From Actinokineospora spheciospongiae (GTDB taxonomy: Bacteria; Actinomycetota; Actinomycetes; Mycobacteriales; Pseudonocardiaceae), in the NCBI RefSeq assembly GCF_000564855.1, contig NZ_AYXG01000074.1, positions 1 through 64,000 of the forward strand: a stretch of 64,000 nucleotides of DNA, given 5' to 3'. The notes under the pieces were generated by a model. It did not search any database and had not been told where the DNA came from. It saw only the letters and a list, made by a program, of their open reading frames with translations. Both the position numbers and the translations under genes were made by a program. The first letter of the stretch is position 1, and each line of letters starts with the position of its first letter. Shown here one piece after another: positions 45,723 to 54,137 of this stretch.

Positions 45723-47105
45723 TCAGTCCAGCGGCAGGTTGAGCAGGGCGTTCTCGATCAGCTCGGGCATCGCCGGGTGGACCCAGTACTGCCCCCTGGC
45801 CATCGACCTGGCGTCCAGGCCGAAGCTCATGGCCTGGATCAGCGGCTGGATCAGGGTGGGTGCCTGCGGGCCGAGGATGTGCGCGCCGAGCAACTGCCCG
45901 GTCGCCGGGTCGGCCAGGAGCTTGGCGAAGCCGGTGGTGTTCTCCATGGCCCAGCCGTAGGCGATGCCCGCGTAGTCCTGGGTCGCGGTCACGTACCGGA
46001 CGCCCCGGTCGAGCGCCTGCTGCTCGGTGAGGCCGACCGAGGCGATCTGCGGTGCGGTGAACACCGCGTGCGGGACGAAGCGGTGGTCGGCGGCCACCAG
46101 GTCGTCGGGGTGCAGCAGGTTGTGCTGCACGACCCGCGCCTCGTGGTTGGCCACGTGCTTGAGCTCCCACGGGGAGCTGATGTCGCCCAGCGCCCAGACG
46201 CCCTCGGCGGTGGTCCGCTGGTACTCGTCGACCACCACGTGCCCGGACCCGGTGACCTCGATGCCGCCCCTGTCGACGTCGAGCCGGTCGGAGTTGGGCG
46301 TGCGGCCGGTGGCCAGCAGCAGCACCTCGCCCTCTGCGGTCGTGCCGTCGTCCAGCTCCACCAGGACCCCGGTGTCGGTCTTGGCGACCCGGCGGACCTG
46401 GCGGCCCAGCCGCAGGTCCCAGCGCTGCCGGGCCAGCTCGGTGAACCGCTCGCTGATGTCGCGGTCCTCTTGGCGCAGCAGCACCCCGCCGCGGGCGACC
46501 ACGGTGACCTCGACGCCGTAGGCGGAGAACACGTGCGCGAACTCGGCGGCGATGAACCCGCCCCCAATCACGACCATCCGAGCGGGCAGCTTCTCCAGGC
46601 GCATCACCGTGTCGCTGGTGTGGTACTCGACCTCGTCGATGCCGGGGATGTCCGGGACCACCGCCCGCCCGCCCGCGGCGAGCACCACGCGCTCACCGGA
46701 GATGGTCACCGGGTCCGACCCGTCGTTCGGGGTGATCTCCAGCGTGCGGTCACCGGTGAACCGGGCCTCACCCGCGAACACCGTCACGTTGGCGTTGTCC
46801 GGGTGGTCGGTCCGGTACTCCCGGCCGCCCGCGGCGATCGGGTCGATCCGGCCGAAGACCCGGTCGCGGATCTGCGGCCAGTGCACCGCGTCCAGCGTCT
46901 CGTCGACCCCCAGCTTCGACGACGACGACGGCATCAGCGCGATGTCCGCGGTGTGGACGAACATCTTGGTCGGGATGCAGCCCACGTTGAGGCAGGTCCC
47001 GCCGAACACCCCGCGTTCCACCAACGCCACCTTCAGACCCGCGAACCGCGGGTCGAGGAGCGAGTTGCCGGAGCCGGTCCCGATGATCACCAGATCGAAG
47101 CGCAC
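45723..47105 (-). CDS. mtr: Mycothione reductase
   Basis: 460 residues from GTG at 47105. An FAD-dependent pyridine-nucleotide disulfide oxidoreductase that recycles oxidised mycothiol. FAD fold FDLVIIGTGSGNSLLDPRF; the redox Cys pair is in GGTCLNVGCIPTKMF; NADPH fold VVIGGGFIAAEFAHVFSAYG; the second FAD motif is in VWALGDISSPWELKHVAN; the interface His-Glu pair is in HPAMPELIENAL. GSGNSLLDPRF distinguishes Mtr from glutathione reductase and lipoamide dehydrogenase. Indicates mycothiol metabolism. Confidence 0.95.
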   Translation of the reverse strand: MRFDLVIIGTGSGNSLLDPRFAGLKVALVERGVFGGTCLNVGCIPTKMFVHTADIALMPSSSSKLGVDETLDAVHWPQIRDRVFGRIDPIAAGGREYRTDHPDNANVTVFAGEARFTGDRTLEITPNDGSDPVTISGERVVLAAGGRAVVPDIPGIDEVEYHTSDTVMRLEKLPARMVVIGGGFIAAEFAHVFSAYGVEVTVVARGGVLLRQEDRDISERFTELARQRWDLRLGRQVRRVAKTDTGVLVELDDGTTAEGEVLLLATGRTPNSDRLDVDRGGIEVTGSGHVVVDEYQRTTAEGVWALGDISSPWELKHVANHEARVVQHNLLHPDDLVAADHRFVPHAVFTAPQIASVGLTEQQALDRGVRYVTATQDYAGIAYGWAMENTTGFAKLLADPATGQLLGAHILGPQAPTLIQPLIQAMSFGLDARSMARGQYWVHPAMPELIENALLNLPLD

Positions 47106-47147
47106 GCCTCATCCAACCCCATCGACCGGCTCCGGCATTCCCCGCCG

Positions 47148-47684
47148 TCAGTGCCGGTAGGTCGGGGTCAGCACGGCCCGCCCCAGGGTGTGGAAGGCCA
47201 GGTTGAAGCTGACCACCGCCGGGCTGGTCGAGCCGTCGACCTCCAGGGCGTCCACGTCGACCGCGTGCACCACGAAGTAGTAGCGGTGGTCCTGGTCGCC
47301 CTGCGGCGGCGCGGCCCCCGCGTACCCGTGCGCGCCCATGTCGTTGGCCACGTGGAACGCGTCCCCGGGCAGCGACGCGTCGTCGGCGCCCGCGCCCCGC
47401 GGCAGGGAGGTGGTCTCGGCGGGGATGTTCACCGCGACCCAGTGCCAGAACCCGCCGGGGATCGGGGCGTCCGGGTCGAAGCAGGTGACGACGTAGCTCC
47501 TGGTGCCCTCGGGGGCGCCGCTCCACGACAGCGCGGGGGAGGTGTTCGCGCCGTTCGCGGAGTCGTGCACGTGCGCGAGGTCGAGCTTCGCGCCGTCGGC
47601 CACGTCGTCGGAGGTGACGGTGAACGAGGCCACGGCGGGCAGCAGCTCGTACGGGTCGGGCGCGACCGGGCGGTCGAGGCTCAT
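47148..47684 (-). CDS. YbhB/YbcL family PEBP-like protein
   Basis: 178 residues from ATG at 47684 with AAGGAGC upstream. PEBP fold motifs: FTVTSDDVADGAKL, NTSPALSWSGAPEGTRSY, CFDPDAPIPGGFWHWVAVNI (DPD and HW), and HRYYFVVHAVDV. The bacterial family resembles phosphatidylethanolamine-binding proteins; function unknown, sometimes linked to kinase regulation. Divergent from the M48 gene with DnaA-box-like motifs between. Confidence 0.93.
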   Translation of the reverse strand: MSLDRPVAPDPYELLPAVASFTVTSDDVADGAKLDLAHVHDSANGANTSPALSWSGAPEGTRSYVVTCFDPDAPIPGGFWHWVAVNIPAETTSLPRGAGADDASLPGDAFHVANDMGAHGYAGAAPPQGDQDHRYYFVVHAVDVDALEVDGSTSPAVVSFNLAFHTLGRAVLTPTYRH

Positions 47685-47785
47685 GCGCTCCTTCTTCCTG
47701 GCTGGTCCGGTCGGCGGGTCCGGCTGACCCGCCGACCGCGAATCTAGTCGCGCCGGGCGACGCCCGCGTGGTCGCGACCGCCGCC

Positions 47786-47794
47786 TGTGGACAA
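47786..47794. promoter_or_regulatory. DnaA-box-like motif (first of two) in the PEBP-M48 gap
   Basis: Exact TGTGGACAA, 102 bp from the PEBP start and 127 bp from the M48 start. Confidence 0.4.
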
Positions 47795-47835
47795 CTCGGC
47801 CGGGGCTCAGGGTCATCCCCGATATCCCCCCGGGG

Positions 47836-47845
47836 TTGTGGACAA
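47836..47845. promoter_or_regulatory. DnaA-box-like motif (second of two) in the PEBP-M48 gap
   Basis: TTGTGGACAA, 50 bp from the first copy in the same orientation, close upstream of the putative M48 promoter. Confidence 0.4.
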
Positions 47846-47872
47846 ATCGCCCCCCGATTCCCCGAACCGGCC

Positions 47873-47878
47873 TACTGT
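47873..47878 (+). promoter_or_regulatory. Candidate -10 for the M48 gene
   Basis: TACTGT (TAnnnT), 35 nt before the GTG at 47913. The DnaA-box-like motif lies about where a -35 region or operator would be. Confidence 0.4.
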
Positions 47879-47912
47879 GGTGGCGAATCCAAGGGGAGAA
47901 ACGGGGAACACA

Positions 47913-49007
47913 GTGACCGACAGTCCGGACAACGGTGTCAACGACGTGAACGAGGTCTCGCAGTCGTCGACGCGGGTGCGCTTCGCGCGCATCAGCCCGC
48001 GCGCGTACGAGCACCCGGTGGACCGGGGCGCGATGGCCACGCTGCGCGCGGTCCCCGGTGTCTCCGAGGTGCTCAAGGGCGCCGCGGGCCTGTTCTCCGA
48101 GCGCGGCGAGCGGCTGATGGCCCTGGCCTCGGCGATCCGGGTGGGGGAGAACCAGTACCCGAAGCTCGACCGCCTGCGCAACGAGTGCGCGGAAACCCTC
48201 GACCTCGACGTCGTCCCCAAGCTCTTCGTCGAGCGCAACCCGGTGGCCAACGCCATGACGGTGGGCATCGACGAGCCGTTCATCGTGCTCACCACCGGCC
48301 TGGTCGAGGCGCTGGACACCGAGAGCCTGCGGTTCGTCATCGGCCACGAGATGGGCCACGTCCTCTCCGGGCACGCGGTGCTGCGCACCCTGCTGATGCG
48401 CCTGCTGCACCTGCAGTTGACCATCGCCTTCCTGCCCGCGGGCGCCCTCGCGCTGCGCGCGGTCATCGCCGCCCTGCGCGAGTGGTTCCGCAAGGCGGAG
48501 CTGACCTGCGACCGCGCGGGCCTGCTGTGCGCCCAGGACCCGGCCGCCGCCCTCCGCACGCACGTCTACCTCGCGGGCGGCACCGACCTGACCCAGATCG
48601 ACATCCCCTCGTTCCTTCAGCAGGCGCGCGAGTACGAGGAGGTCGACGACATCCGCGACAGCATCCACAAGCTGCGCAACGTCGAGGGCATGAGCCACCC
48701 GTTCGCCGTCGTCCGCGCCGCCCAGCTCCAGCGCTGGGCCGCCTCGGCGGAGTACCGGGCCATCCTCGCGGGCGAGTACCCCCGCCGCGACGACGACGCC
48801 CCCACCAGCAACCTGGGCGACGACATGAAGTCGGCGGCCAAGTCCTACAAGGATTCCTTCAACAACTCCACCGACCCCCTGGTGAAGATCCTCAACGACG
48901 TGGGCGGCACCCTCTCCAACGCCGCGGGCAAGGTCTTCCGCGGCTTCGGCGGCAACGGCGGCAACGGCGACACCACCGCCGAGCAGGAGCCGACCCCGAA
49001 GAGCTGA
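47913..49007 (+). CDS. M48 family metallopeptidase
   Basis: 364 residues from GTG at 47913. Zinc motif HEMGH lies in RFVIGHEMGHVLSGH (about residue 148), with the downstream Glu ligand in RKAELTCDRAGLL. VPKLFVERNPVANAMTVG is the usual substrate-strand region. Only one or two hydrophobic stretches (LLMRLLHLQLTIAFLPAGAL) are seen, so it is either cytoplasmic or loosely membrane-bound. A disordered C-terminus with GFGGNGGNGD follows. Related to HtpX but without its N-terminal helices. Possible role in protein quality control; not proven. Confidence 0.9.
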   Translation: MTDSPDNGVNDVNEVSQSSTRVRFARISPRAYEHPVDRGAMATLRAVPGVSEVLKGAAGLFSERGERLMALASAIRVGENQYPKLDRLRNECAETLDLDVVPKLFVERNPVANAMTVGIDEPFIVLTTGLVEALDTESLRFVIGHEMGHVLSGHAVLRTLLMRLLHLQLTIAFLPAGALALRAVIAALREWFRKAELTCDRAGLLCAQDPAAALRTHVYLAGGTDLTQIDIPSFLQQAREYEEVDDIRDSIHKLRNVEGMSHPFAVVRAAQLQRWAASAEYRAILAGEYPRRDDDAPTSNLGDDMKSAAKSYKDSFNNSTDPLVKILNDVGGTLSNAAGKVFRGFGGNGGNGDTTAEQEPTPKS

Positions 49008-49019
49008 CCGGGTTGTGGG

Positions 49020-49047
49020 GGCGGGCCCGCAGGACCGCGGGCCCGCC
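49020..49047. terminator. Hairpin between convergent M48 and ynfA genes
   Basis: GGCGGGCCCGC and its exact complement GCGGGCCCGCC, 6-base loop, 11-bp stem, 12 bases after the M48 stop. Confidence 0.7.
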
Positions 49048-49092
49048 GCTGCCGCGCGGTGCGGGCACGGCGTCGTCGTGGCCCGCGCCGCG

Positions 49093-49422
49093 TCAGCGCG
49101 GCGCGTACATGATCAGCACGACCCCCACCAGGCACACCGACGCCCCCAGCACGTCCCACCGATCCGGTCGGAACCCGTCCGCCACCACCGCCCACAGCAG
49201 CGACCCCACCACGAAGACCCCGCCGTAGGCGGCCAGCACCCGCCCGAACGCCGCGTCGGGCTGCAACGTCGCCACGAACCCGTACGCCCCCAGCGCCACC
49301 ACCCCGCCGAGCACCCACACCCAGCCCCGGTTCTCCCGGATGCCCTGCCACACCAGCCACGCCCCGCCGATCTCCGCCACCGCCGCCAACACGAACAGCA
49401 GCACCGACTTCACCACCGTCAC
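49093..49422 (-). CDS. YnfA family (UPF0060) membrane protein
   Basis: 109 residues from GTG at 49422 (GTG codons at 49416 and 49413 also possible). Four membrane helices: [20 protein letters not shown] with the conserved [44 protein letters not shown] with AYGG, and [20 protein letters not shown]. Family length is about 108. Small-drug or cation export is suspected for relatives. It lies 4 bases after the M15 gene, so is cotranscribed. Confidence 0.92.
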   Translation of the reverse strand: MTVVKSVLLFVLAAVAEIGGAWLVWQGIRENRGWVWVLGGVVALGAYGFVATLQPDAAFGRVLAAYGGVFVVGSLLWAVVADGFRPDRWDVLGASVCLVGVVLIMYAPR

Positions 49423-49426
49423 GCTG

Positions 49427-50338
49427 TCACCGCCCCAGTGCGGAGAAGTGCTGGATGTCCTTCGGCGACGACCACTCCCCGCCCCACGACCACCCGATCG
49501 CGGCGAAGGCCCGCACGGCCGTGTCCCCGGCGAACACCATGCCGGGTCGGCGGTTCTTTCGGTCCACATAGGACGATGCCAGTTCCGGCAGCACCAGGTC
49601 CCCCTGGATGTAGGGGTTGCAGAACGGGTTGACGTCCAACGCCAACCCGTAGGCGTGCGCCGACCACGACGACAGCTTCCTGCCCTTGCGGCAGACGAAC
49701 GCCCCGGTGTTGTTCCCGTCCCCGGTCGGCGCCAGGTCCAGCTCCGGCGCGGCCGTCACCCGCATCTCCTCGATCGGGAAGCGCTCCGCGTACAGCGCCC
49801 GGAACACCCCCGCCACCCCCTCGGCGGCCGAGGCGTTCACGATCATCTCCCCGGTGTGCGCCTTGCCGTCGAACCCCCAGAACGACATCGTCAGGTACCG
49901 AAGCTGCGCCAGTGCCACCGGGCACCCCGGCTGCCAGGTGCTGCGCGCCACCACCGCCTCCGGAACCGGCGCCACCGTCACCGCGAACCGGCCGTCCACG
50001 GGCGGTGGGAGCAGGTCGGCGGTCGGCAGCGCCCGGTCGGCCAGCACGGCGGGGGTCGGCAGCACCTGGCCGAAGCCGTCCGGCCGCAACGGCAGCGGTG
50101 TCGCACCGACCACCCACGCCGGCGCGGCGGTGGTGGTCGGCGGTGGGGGAGCCGAAGTCCGGGGCGCGCCGGTCGCCGACGGCGGCGCGGCGGTGGTCGG
50201 CGCTGCCGCGGCGGTCGGAGCGGGTGGGTCGGGGGAAGCCGCGGCCGCTCGCCCCTGCTCCTCCGGTGTGGTGCAGGCGCCCAGGACCAGGGCGACCGAC
50301 AGGGCGGTGATCAGGCGGTCGAGCGATCGGCGGAACAC
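49427..50338 (-). CDS. Lipoprotein M15-family D,D-carboxypeptidase-like protein
   Basis: 303 residues from GTG at 50338. Signal [21 protein letters not shown] has a lipobox (LGAC). A long Ala/Pro/Thr linker (about residues 25-80) spans the wall. The peptidase_M15_4 core: [30 protein letters not shown] (SxHxxGxAxD zinc site) and [17 protein letters not shown] (second His). Cleaves terminal D-Ala or related cross-bridges in peptidoglycan. The start was chosen because a leaderless promoter signature ends 6 nt before it. Confidence 0.9.
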   Translation of the reverse strand: MFRRSLDRLITALSVALVLGACTTPEEQGRAAAASPDPPAPTAAAAPTTAAPPSATGAPRTSAPPPPTTTAAPAWVVGATPLPLRPDGFGQVLPTPAVLADRALPTADLLPPPVDGRFAVTVAPVPEAVVARSTWQPGCPVALAQLRYLTMSFWGFDGKAHTGEMIVNASAAEGVAGVFRALYAERFPIEEMRVTAAPELDLAPTGDGNNTGAFVCRKGRKLSSWSAHAYGLALDVNPFCNPYIQGDLVLPELASSYVDRKNRRPGMVFAGDTAVRAFAAIGWSWGGEWSSPKDIQHFSALGR

Positions 50339-50344
50339 GGGACC

Positions 50345-50350
50345 AGGATG
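50345..50350 (-). promoter_or_regulatory. -10 of a putative leaderless promoter for the M15 gene
   Basis: On the minus strand CATCCT ends 6 nt before the GTG at 50338. Confidence 0.4.
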
Positions 50351-50415
50351 CACCACCTGCCGAGTCCACCCGGTCGGGTGACAGCGCGGAGGAACCATTC
50401 GGGGGCGCGACGGCC

Positions 50416-50421
50416 TAGGCT
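50416..50421 (+). promoter_or_regulatory. Candidate -10 (TAGGCT) of the first trypsin-like gene
   Basis: TAGGCT, 39 nt before the ATG at 50461, which has a normal AGGAG site. Confidence 0.45.
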
Positions 50422-50460
50422 GTCACGCAAAGTCGCCCACTCTCACGCACAGGAGTCGAG

Positions 50461-51234
50461 ATGCGATCCTCCACGCGCCGGGTGTTCGGCGTCGTCGCCG
50501 CGGTCGCCGTCCTGGCCACCGCCGCCGCCGCCCTGCTCGGGCCGTTCACGGCCGACGCGGGCCAGCAGATCGTCGGCGGCCAGCGGGTCGGCATCGCCGA
50601 CCACCAGTACGCCGTCTACCTGACCACCGCCGACGGCTTCCAGTTCTGCGGCGGCACCCTCGTCGCCCAGGACAAGGTGCTCACCGCCGCGCACTGCGTG
50701 GCCGCCCGCTCGGCGGAGAACCTGCGCGTGGTGTCCGGCCGGGAGGACAAGAACAGCACCGAGGGCGTCGTCTCCCCGATCAGCAAGCTCTGGGTGCACC
50801 CCCAGTTCACCAAGGTCACCGAGGGCAACGACGTGGCCGTGCTCACCCTGGCGAAGAAGGTGCCCAGCACCCCGCTCCCGCTGGCCACCGACCCCGACGG
50901 CTACGCCGCGGGCACCAAGGCCACGGTCCTGGGCTGGGGGCGCACCTCCGAGGGCGGCGCCACCTCCCGCTACCTGATGGGCGCGCAGGTCCCGCTGACC
51001 TCCGACACCACCTGCGCGGGCGCCTACACCGACTACGACGCCGCCACCATGGTCTGCGCGGGTCTGCCGGAGGGCGGTGTCGACACCTGCCAGGGCGACT
51101 CGGGCGGTCCGCTGGTGATCAGGGGCAGGCTCGCGGGCGTCTCGTCCTGGGGTGTGGGCTGCGCCGAACCGGGCAGGCCGGGGGTCTACGCCAGGGTCGC
51201 CGACTTCATCCCCGTGATCACCGCGCAGTTGTGA
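50461..51234 (+). CDS. Secreted trypsin-like serine protease (S1 family)
   Basis: 257 residues from ATG at 50461 with AGGAG upstream. A Sec signal with basic SSTRR N-terminus (cleavage around residue 33). Mature start QQIVGGQRVG is the IVGG zymogen activation site. Catalytic His in LTAAHC, Asp in GNDVAVLTL, Ser in [19 protein letters not shown] has the Asp that gives trypsin-type Arg/Lys specificity. Three disulfide Cys pairs are visible. Resembles Streptomyces trypsins. A second, similar gene is at 55558. Confidence 0.94.
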   Translation: MRSSTRRVFGVVAAVAVLATAAAALLGPFTADAGQQIVGGQRVGIADHQYAVYLTTADGFQFCGGTLVAQDKVLTAAHCVAARSAENLRVVSGREDKNSTEGVVSPISKLWVHPQFTKVTEGNDVAVLTLAKKVPSTPLPLATDPDGYAAGTKATVLGWGRTSEGGATSRYLMGAQVPLTSDTTCAGAYTDYDAATMVCAGLPEGGVDTCQGDSGGPLVIRGRLAGVSSWGVGCAEPGRPGVYARVADFIPVITAQL

Positions 51235-51246
51235 TACCCAGGCGGG

Positions 51247-51690
51247 GTGACTGAACTGCGCGTCGCGGCAGGCCCCGAGCTGACCGCCGCCGAACTGCAC
51301 GGACTCCTCAGGCTCCGGTGCGACGTGTTCGTCGTGGAGCAGCGGTGCCCGTACCCCGAGGTCGACGGCCTCGACCTCGACCCCGACACCCTGCACCTGT
51401 GGTGGCAGCCCGGCGCGGAACCACTGGCCTGCCTGCGGGTCCTCGGTGCGCCCGGCGCGGTCCGCCGGATCGGCCGGGTCTGCACCGCCGAGGCGGCGCG
51501 CGGCACCGGTCTGGGCGGCAGGCTGATGGCCGCCGCCCTGGAGCACATCGGCGGCGACGAGAGCGAACTGCACGCCCAGGTCACCGCCCAGGGCCTCTAC
51601 GCGCGCTTCGGCTACGCGCCCGAGGGCGAGCCCTACGACGAAGACGGCATCACGCACGTCCACATGCGCCGCCCCGCGATCCCGCGGTAG
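51247..51690 (+). CDS. elaA: ElaA-type GNAT acetyltransferase
   Basis: 147 residues from GTG at 51247. The ElaA signature is LRLRCDVFVVEQRCPYPEVD followed by GLDLDP. The acetyl-CoA loop is RVCTAEAARGTGLGGRLMAA. The C-terminus GLYARFGYAPEGEPYDEDGI is the family end. Substrate unknown. Thirteen bases after the protease stop, so possibly cotranscribed. The following 200 nt (51691-51890) hold no gene I can support. Confidence 0.92.
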   Translation: MTELRVAAGPELTAAELHGLLRLRCDVFVVEQRCPYPEVDGLDLDPDTLHLWWQPGAEPLACLRVLGAPGAVRRIGRVCTAEAARGTGLGGRLMAAALEHIGGDESELHAQVTAQGLYARFGYAPEGEPYDEDGITHVHMRRPAIPR

Positions 51691-51890
51691 CGAGCGGGTG
51701 CAGCGGCGGAACCGGCTCCCCTGCCTCGGCGGACCCCTGGTCGGCCGCACCAGGCTCCCGCACCCGGAGGACTGCCCCGGTGCCGCGGTAGGAGGTCCAC
51801 ACCGGGGAATCACCGTCCCGATGCTCGAAGCCGTTCAGGGTGTCCTGACCGCGCCGGAACGCCCGTGGCCCGGGAACCGCTCCAGGTCGC

Positions 51891-53057
51891 TCAGGGCTTC
51901 GGCGCCGTGCGGGTGATCACGTCCACCGCGCGCTCCAGCTCCGGTTCGGTCAGGTCGGCGCGCGCGGTCAGCCGCAGCCGGGAGACCGAGTCCGGCACCG
52001 ACGGCGGCCGGAAGCAGCCGACCCACACCCCGGCCGCGCGGCAGTCCTCCGACCAGCGCAGCGCCGCGTCCGCCGACGGCGCCCGCACCGACACCACGGC
52101 CGAGGCCGGGTCGCTGACGGTGAGCCCGGCCTCGCGCAGCCGCACCGCCAGCGTCATCGCGTTGGTCAGCACCCGCTCGGCGCGCTCGGGCTCGTCCTTG
52201 AGCGTCGTGAGCGCGCTCAGCGCCGCCGCCGCGCTGCCCGGGGCCAGCCCGGTGTCGAAGATGAAGCTGCGCGCGTTCTCCACCAGGTGCCGGATCACCT
52301 TGCGCGGCCCCAGCACCGCACCGCCCTGCGAGCCCAGCGCCTTCGACAGCGTCACCGTGGTCACCACGTCCGGCGCGCCTGCCAGCCCGGCGGCGTGCAC
52401 CGCGCCGCGACCGCCCTCGCCGAGCACCCCGAGGCCGTGCGCGTCGTCGACCAGCAGCGCCGCGCCGTGCTCACGGCAGGCGCCCGCCAGCTCCGCCAAC
52501 GGGGCCAGGTCGCCGTCCACGCTGAACACCGAGTCGGTCACGTACACCGCGCGCTCGGTCTGCTTGGTCGCCAGCGCCCGCGTCGCGGCGGCCACGTCGC
52601 AGTGGCCCACCACGGCCACCTGGGCGTGGGAGAGCCTGCACCCGTCGATCAGGGACGCGTGGATGTTGGCGTCGGTCACGATCGAGCAGTTCTTGCCCGT
52701 CAGCGCGGTCACCGCGGCGAGGTTGGCGGTGAACCCGGAGGAGAACACCAGCGCCGCCTGGGTGCCGCAGAACCGGGCCAGCTCGAACTCCAGCTCGCTG
52801 TGCAGCTCGGTGCTGCCGGTGACCAGCCGCGACCCGGTCGACCCGGTGCCCCAGCGCAGCGCCGCCGCCGCGGCGGCCCCGCCGACCCGCTTGTCCCTGG
52901 CCAGCCCCAGGTAGTCGTTGCCCGCGAGGTCCAGCAGGTCCGAGTCCGGCCGCCGCGGCCGGAGCTGCCTGCTCAGGCCCGCGCGCTTGCGGTCCTCGGC
53001 GTGCGCGTCGAGCCAGGACAGCGCCTGCTCGCCCGGGATGGGTCCGTCGGGGTTCAC
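51891..53057 (-). CDS. bioF: 8-amino-7-oxononanoate synthase
   Basis: 388 residues from GTG at 53057. A PLP-dependent alpha-oxoamine synthase that condenses pimeloyl thioester with alanine in biotin synthesis. Motifs: LDLAGNDYLGLARDKRV, GTGSTGSRLVTGSTELHSEL, VFSSGFTANLAAVTAL, DANIHASLIDGCRLS, VDDAHGLGVLGEGGRG and TLSKALGSQGGAVLG (PLP-binding Lys). No bioA, bioB or bioD is visible here. A lone bioF-like gene could also serve another oxoamine reaction, but BioF fits best. Confidence 0.93.
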   Translation of the reverse strand: MNPDGPIPGEQALSWLDAHAEDRKRAGLSRQLRPRRPDSDLLDLAGNDYLGLARDKRVGGAAAAAALRWGTGSTGSRLVTGSTELHSELEFELARFCGTQAALVFSSGFTANLAAVTALTGKNCSIVTDANIHASLIDGCRLSHAQVAVVGHCDVAAATRALATKQTERAVYVTDSVFSVDGDLAPLAELAGACREHGAALLVDDAHGLGVLGEGGRGAVHAAGLAGAPDVVTTVTLSKALGSQGGAVLGPRKVIRHLVENARSFIFDTGLAPGSAAAALSALTTLKDEPERAERVLTNAMTLAVRLREAGLTVSDPASAVVSVRAPSADAALRWSEDCRAAGVWVGCFRPPSVPDSVSRLRLTARADLTEPELERAVDVITRTAPKP

Positions 53058-53064
53058 GCGTGCG

Positions 53065-53070
53065 AGTCTG
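53065..53070 (-). promoter_or_regulatory. -10 of a putative leaderless promoter for bioF
   Basis: On the minus strand CAGACT ends 7 nt before the GTG at 53057. Confidence 0.4.
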
Positions 53071-53108
53071 GCACCGGGCCGGTGGCGGGCGGGCACCCGG
53101 GCAGGCGA

Positions 53109-53114
53109 TACGGT
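53109..53114 (+). promoter_or_regulatory. -10 of a putative leaderless promoter for cobM
   Basis: TACGGT ends 6 nt before the ATG at 53121. The bioF and cobM promoters share a 63-bp divergent gap. Confidence 0.4.
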
Positions 53115-53120
53115 CACCGC

Positions 53121-54089
53121 ATGCGTGCCGTGGTGAGTTTCGTGGGAGCCGGGCCCGGAGCGGCCGACCTGATCACCCTGCGCGGGGCGGCCCGGATCGG
53201 TGCCGCCGACGTGGTGCTGTTCTCCCCCGCGGCGGTCGACCCGACCTGGTTGCGCGAGCAGGCGCGCGCCGACGCGGAGCTGGTCGACGTGACCCGCCTC
53301 GGCGCCGACGAGCTGCTGGAGGTCTACCGCACGGTGGGCAGCAGGCTCGGCCGCGTGGTGCGCCTGCTGGCCGGTGACCCGGCCCTGGTGCCGGACCTGC
53401 GCGAGCAGCGCGAGACCTGCGAGAAGCTCGGGCTCGACGTCGAGGTCGTCCCCGGGGTCTCCCCGGTCTCGGCCGCCGCCGCGTCCACCGGCACCACCCT
53501 GGTCGAACCCGGGGCCGACACCGTGGTGAGCGTCGAGGGCGTCGAGTCGGTGCGCGAGCTGGCGTCGCCGGGGCGGACCCTGGTCGTGCACGCCCCCGCC
53601 GCCCGCGCCGCCGACCTGGCCGAGGCGCTGCTCGCCGCGGGCCTGGAGGGCGACGTGCCGGTGACGGTGGCCTACAAGGTCACCTGGCCGTCGGAGGCGG
53701 TGCTGCGCACGACCGTCGCCGAGCTGGCGGCGGAGGTGAAGAAGGCCAACCTCTGGCGGCACGCGCACTTCCTCGTCGGCGACACCACCCGCGCCCGCCC
53801 CCGCCCGGGTTACCGGGTCGTCGAGGGCGACCAGCCCGCCCGCTGGACCGCCCGCGCCCGCAGGCCGAAGGTGGCGGGCGAGGCCCGGCAGACCTGGACC
53901 CGCCGCGGCGGGTCCACCGCCGAACCCGAGGCGCAGCAGGCGGAGCCGGTGGTCGAGCAGCAGGGTGCGGAAGCGGTGCAGGCGGAGGAGAAGGCGGTCG
54001 CGGTCAAGCGCGGCACCAAGGCGGCGGCGAAGAAGCCCACCGCCCGCAGCCCGCGCACCCCGGCCCGGCGCGGGGCGAAGAAGGCCTGA
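53121..54089 (+). CDS. cobM: Precorrin-4 C(11)-methyltransferase with a basic C-terminal tail
   Basis: 322 residues from ATG at 53121. The tetrapyrrole methylase core (about residues 1-240) has VVSFVGAGPGAADLITLRGA, RLLAGDPALVPDLREQ, VEVVPGVSPVSAAAASTGT and VAYKVTWPSEAVLRTTVAEL. VGAGPGAADLITLRG fits CobM. The last 80 residues are extra: an acidic Gln-rich stretch, then a Lys/Ala/Arg-rich histone-H1-like tail (KRGTKAAAKKPTARSPRTPA). That tail is not part of the enzyme family and may bind nucleic acid or polyanions. Followed by cobL. Confidence 0.9.
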   Translation: MRAVVSFVGAGPGAADLITLRGAARIGAADVVLFSPAAVDPTWLREQARADAELVDVTRLGADELLEVYRTVGSRLGRVVRLLAGDPALVPDLREQRETCEKLGLDVEVVPGVSPVSAAAASTGTTLVEPGADTVVSVEGVESVRELASPGRTLVVHAPAARAADLAEALLAAGLEGDVPVTVAYKVTWPSEAVLRTTVAELAAEVKKANLWRHAHFLVGDTTRARPRPGYRVVEGDQPARWTARARRPKVAGEARQTWTRRGGSTAEPEAQQAEPVVEQQGAEAVQAEEKAVAVKRGTKAAAKKPTARSPRTPARRGAKKA

Positions 54090-54137
54090 CCGCCCGCGCG
54101 TTCCCGACCCCGGGGGCGGCGTGGTCGAATACCGCGC

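Noticed and set aside
51698-51916. A 72-codon frame after elaA
   Set aside because: No ribosome binding site, no conserved motif, and it overlaps the bioF end; treated as intergenic.
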